DNA of 6,249 nt from assembly GCA_018066825.1 (NCBI GenBank), contig JAGPVU010000078.1, positions 1-6,249 of the forward strand, read 5' to 3'. The position numbers and the translations under genes are program-made. Positions 4,875-6,249 of the stretch are shown piece after piece. The stretch's first letter is position 1, and each line of letters starts with the position of its first letter. Origin of the DNA: Cycloclasticus sp. (lineage in GTDB: Bacteria; Pseudomonadota; Gammaproteobacteria; Methylococcales; Cycloclasticaceae). Below the pieces are notes generated by a model that made no database searches, had not been told where the DNA came from, and saw only the letters and a list, made by a program, of their open reading frames with translations.

Positions 4875-5369
4875 TTACCGCCACTTCGCCCAAGGGTCTT
4901 CAGTCGCTTCAGTCGCTGAATCGGCAGAATCTACTGACCCATACTGATTCTTTCCGTAGCGATTATTATCCCGTTTGTCGGCGTACCTATCTTGGTTATA
5001 GGCAGCCGCTTTCGTTACACGTTTTATACGCAACTGTTCAGCATCGTCTAGAGTTAATTCAGCAGGTTCCCCTGGTGTTTGATCATCAGGAATAACCCGA
5101 TCTCTAGGCGGTAATGAAAATTGCTCAGATGACACCTTAGGCAAGCTTTTAAATTGATACAAATAGAAAGCTTCAACCTTTTCACACGCCCAAGTCGTCT
5201 TTTTAAGAAACTTAACACTCGACGCTATACTTGGATTTGTCTTAAAACAATTGATATTTAAATAGGCAAACAAAATGTCAAAACCGTAGTGGTCTACGAT
5301 TTCAATCAATAAGTTTTTTAAACTAAGGCCATGCAGCGGGTTATTTGTGTAATCGATCTCATTGCTCAT
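4875..5369 (-). CDS. VF530 (DUF2132)-family protein with a long disordered C-terminal extension
   Basis: From the ATG at 5369 the product is 164 residues. Residues about 9-70 (NNPLHGLSLKNLLIEIVDHYGFDILFAYLNINCFKTNPSIASSVKFLKKTTWACEKVEAFYL, split by strands and helices) match the VF530 family, small helical proteins named for a Vibrio fischeri member and annotated as putative DNA-binding. Landmarks are NPLHG, INCF, NPSIASSVKFLKKTTWA and KVEAFYL. Family members usually end shortly after this. Here some 90 residues follow that are polar, charged and proline-rich, probably disordered, including a Lys/Arg-rich part (LRIKRVTKAAAYNQDRYADKR in two parts), an Asn/Tyr/Gly stretch and the tail DPWAKWR. 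A TTG at 5384 would add five residues. ATG is preferred because the family usually begins near it, but neither start has a Shine-Dalgarno. Its molecular role is unknown. It is not part of the ectoine operon. Confidence 0.82.
   Translation of the reverse strand: MSNEIDYTNNPLHGLSLKNLLIEIVDHYGFDILFAYLNINCFKTNPSIASSVKFLKKTTWACEKVEAFYLYQFKSLPKVSSEQFSLPPRDRVIPDDQTPGEPAELTLDDAEQLRIKRVTKAAAYNQDRYADKRDNNRYGKNQYGSVDSADSATEATEDPWAKWR
4898..4915. repeat. 9-bp tandem direct repeat inside the VF530-type gene
   Basis: CTTCAGTCG occurs twice in direct succession (4898-4906 and 4907-4915). On the coding strand it encodes ATE-ATE near the C-terminus, within the Ser/Ala/Asp/Glu-rich disordered tail. The repeat is in frame and is consistent with slippage-driven growth of the tail. 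Confidence 0.8.
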
Positions 5370-5402
5370 ACTAATATCTAACAAAGCGGGGGTAGGGAAG
5401 GC

Positions 5403-5408
5403 ATTATA
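5403..5408 (-). promoter_or_regulatory. -10 box of the VF530-type gene
   Basis: A perfect TATAAT on the minus strand (context GGTATAATGC) would start transcription near 5396, about 27 nt before the ATG at 5369. No convincing -35 hexamer is found at 16-19 bp (17 bp gives TGTATT). It indicates that the gene has its own promoter and does not depend on hflX read-through. Confidence 0.5.
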
Positions 5409-5541
5409 CCTGTCAGCGGATAGGCAATACAGTGCAAGTAAGACTGGTTTAGAACGGGTACGCGCTAAATAAGTCAGCGTGAATGGTGTTTAGCGAGTTT
5501 ATTGAGCGTCTTTAATTTGGCGTTTTCCTTTAACTCCTCCA

Positions 5542-6249
5542 TCACAACGCATCTGAGAGTTCACTCAGCCTAGCGATCACATCCGCTGTAGCGCGGAAAC
5601 GAAAAAAAGCCCCCGCGGTATCGGCGCGTTCTTCAAGTACGTCGCAGGAGGCAAAAATTTCACCGCGTAAGCCTTGCGCTGACCAAGGTAAAAAAATCTC
5701 TGATTCAACCAGCTGTTGTTGAAAAACGTGCATAATCGCCTGATGTAGGCCAGCTATATCGCCCTTACGACGCGCGCTAATAACAAGGCACCCGGGGTAC
5801 GTCGCTTGCAACTCTTCGGCACGCTCTGTTTCTGCGACCTTGTCGTTCAGGTAGTCAATTTTATTGAACACCCGAATGCACGGCACACTGTCGGCACCAA
5901 TCTCGGCTAGCACTTTATCGGTGACTTTAATTTGCATTTCAAATCCCGGGTCACCCGCGTCAATCACATGTAGCAATAAGGATGCACTCAGGGCTTCGTC
6001 CAATGTTGATTTAAACGAAGCAACCAAGCCATGCGGTAAATTTTTGATAAAACCCACTGTGTCACTCACCAAGACCCGCGGCACACTTTCTGGATGCAAT
6101 GTACGTACCTTGGTGTCAAGCGTGGCAAATAATTTGTTGGCCACTAGCGCGTCTTTACCCGTCAAGGCGCGCATCAAGGTGGATTTCCCTGCATTGGTGT
6201 AACCCACCAGTGCGACAGCTGGTTGCCCCTGACGTTGGGACCGCTGTGT
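5542..6249 (-). CDS. hflX: HflX-family ribosome-associated GTPase, C-terminal part (runs off right edge)
   Basis: HflX is a TRAFAC-class GTPase that binds 50S subunits and splits or rescues stalled ribosomes under stress. The open frame continues without a stop to the window edge, giving 235 visible residues. An internal GTG at 6207 can be mistaken for a start, but residues upstream (RQGQPAVAL) continue the family sequence. Numbering from the edge, GYTNAGKST (16-24) is the G1 P-loop, FATLDT (41-46) the G2 region, DTVGFIKNLPH (63-73) the G3 region, NKID (129-132) G4, and ISAR is in the G5 position. About 190 residues of the usual 400-450, the N-terminal HflX domain and coiled coil, are missing. 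In E. coli and relatives hflX is followed by hflK-hflC. Here it is followed by the VF530-type gene after 172 nt, so this may be a separate HflX paralogue or a rearranged locus. No clear terminator is seen after the stop. Confidence 0.94.
   Translation of the reverse strand, partial: TQRSQRQGQPAVALVGYTNAGKSTLMRALTGKDALVANKLFATLDTKVRTLHPESVPRVLVSDTVGFIKNLPHGLVASFKSTLDEALSASLLLHVIDAGDPGFEMQIKVTDKVLAEIGADSVPCIRVFNKIDYLNDKVAETERAEELQATYPGCLVISARRKGDIAGLHQAIMHVFQQQLVESEIFLPWSAQGLRGEIFASCDVLEERADTAGAFFRFRATADVIARLSELSDAL

Noticed and set aside
5864..6202. Plus-strand 112-codon frame opposite hflX
   Set aside because: Its length mirrors the antisense of the conserved GTPase domain; no family resemblance or ribosome binding site.
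1..6249. Mobile element, CRISPR array, tRNA or rRNA gene
   Set aside because: No transposase, recombinase, terminal repeats, spaced repeats or tRNA-like fold was seen; the short repeats found are explained individually.

Overview
The window carries an ectoine / 5-hydroxyectoine biosynthesis locus from what looks like a marine or otherwise salt-exposed gammaproteobacterium. The evidence is the gene set (ectA, ectB, ectC, ectD and a specialised aspartokinase, with a divergent MarR-type EctR), a VF530-type gene and an HflX GTPase next door, and moderate base composition with a very AT-rich regulatory region. The genus cannot be named from this sequence.

Layout, left to right. Positions 1-275 (minus) hold the first 91 codons of ask_ect, the aspartokinase that supplies aspartyl phosphate; it runs off the left edge. 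Positions 297-638 (minus) hold a small DksA/TraR-type C4 zinc-finger protein that is not a usual ectoine-cluster member. Then come, all on the minus strand, ectD (635-1591), ectC (1591-2001), ectB (2150-3442) and ectA (3439-3957). In transcription order the operon reads ectA-ectB-ectC-ectD-dksA-like-ask_ect. ectA/ectB and ectD/dksA-like overlap by 4 nt (ATGA), ectC/ectD overlap by 1 nt (TAATG), and only the ectB-ectC junction is open (148 nt, with a perfect 11-bp stem-loop just after the ectB stop). The 267-bp AT-rich region 3958-4224 separates ectA from the divergent regulator ectR (4225-4746, plus). It contains a sequence closely resembling the EctR1 operator described in Methylomicrobium alcaliphilum, lying over the likely ectA -10 box, and a good sigma70-type promoter for ectR.

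The right third is housekeeping or unassigned: a convergent VF530/DUF2132-type gene with a long disordered tail (4875-5369, minus) and the C-terminal part of an HflX-family GTPase (5542-6249, minus), which runs off the right edge.

How the genes work together: Ask_Ect phosphorylates aspartate; aspartate semialdehyde is made elsewhere. EctB transaminates it to diaminobutyrate, EctA acetylates that, EctC cyclises it to ectoine and EctD hydroxylates ectoine. EctR probably represses the operon when osmolarity is low. The DksA-like protein, translated from within the same transcript, is the least expected element: it could tie RNA polymerase behaviour to osmotic stress, but that is inference.
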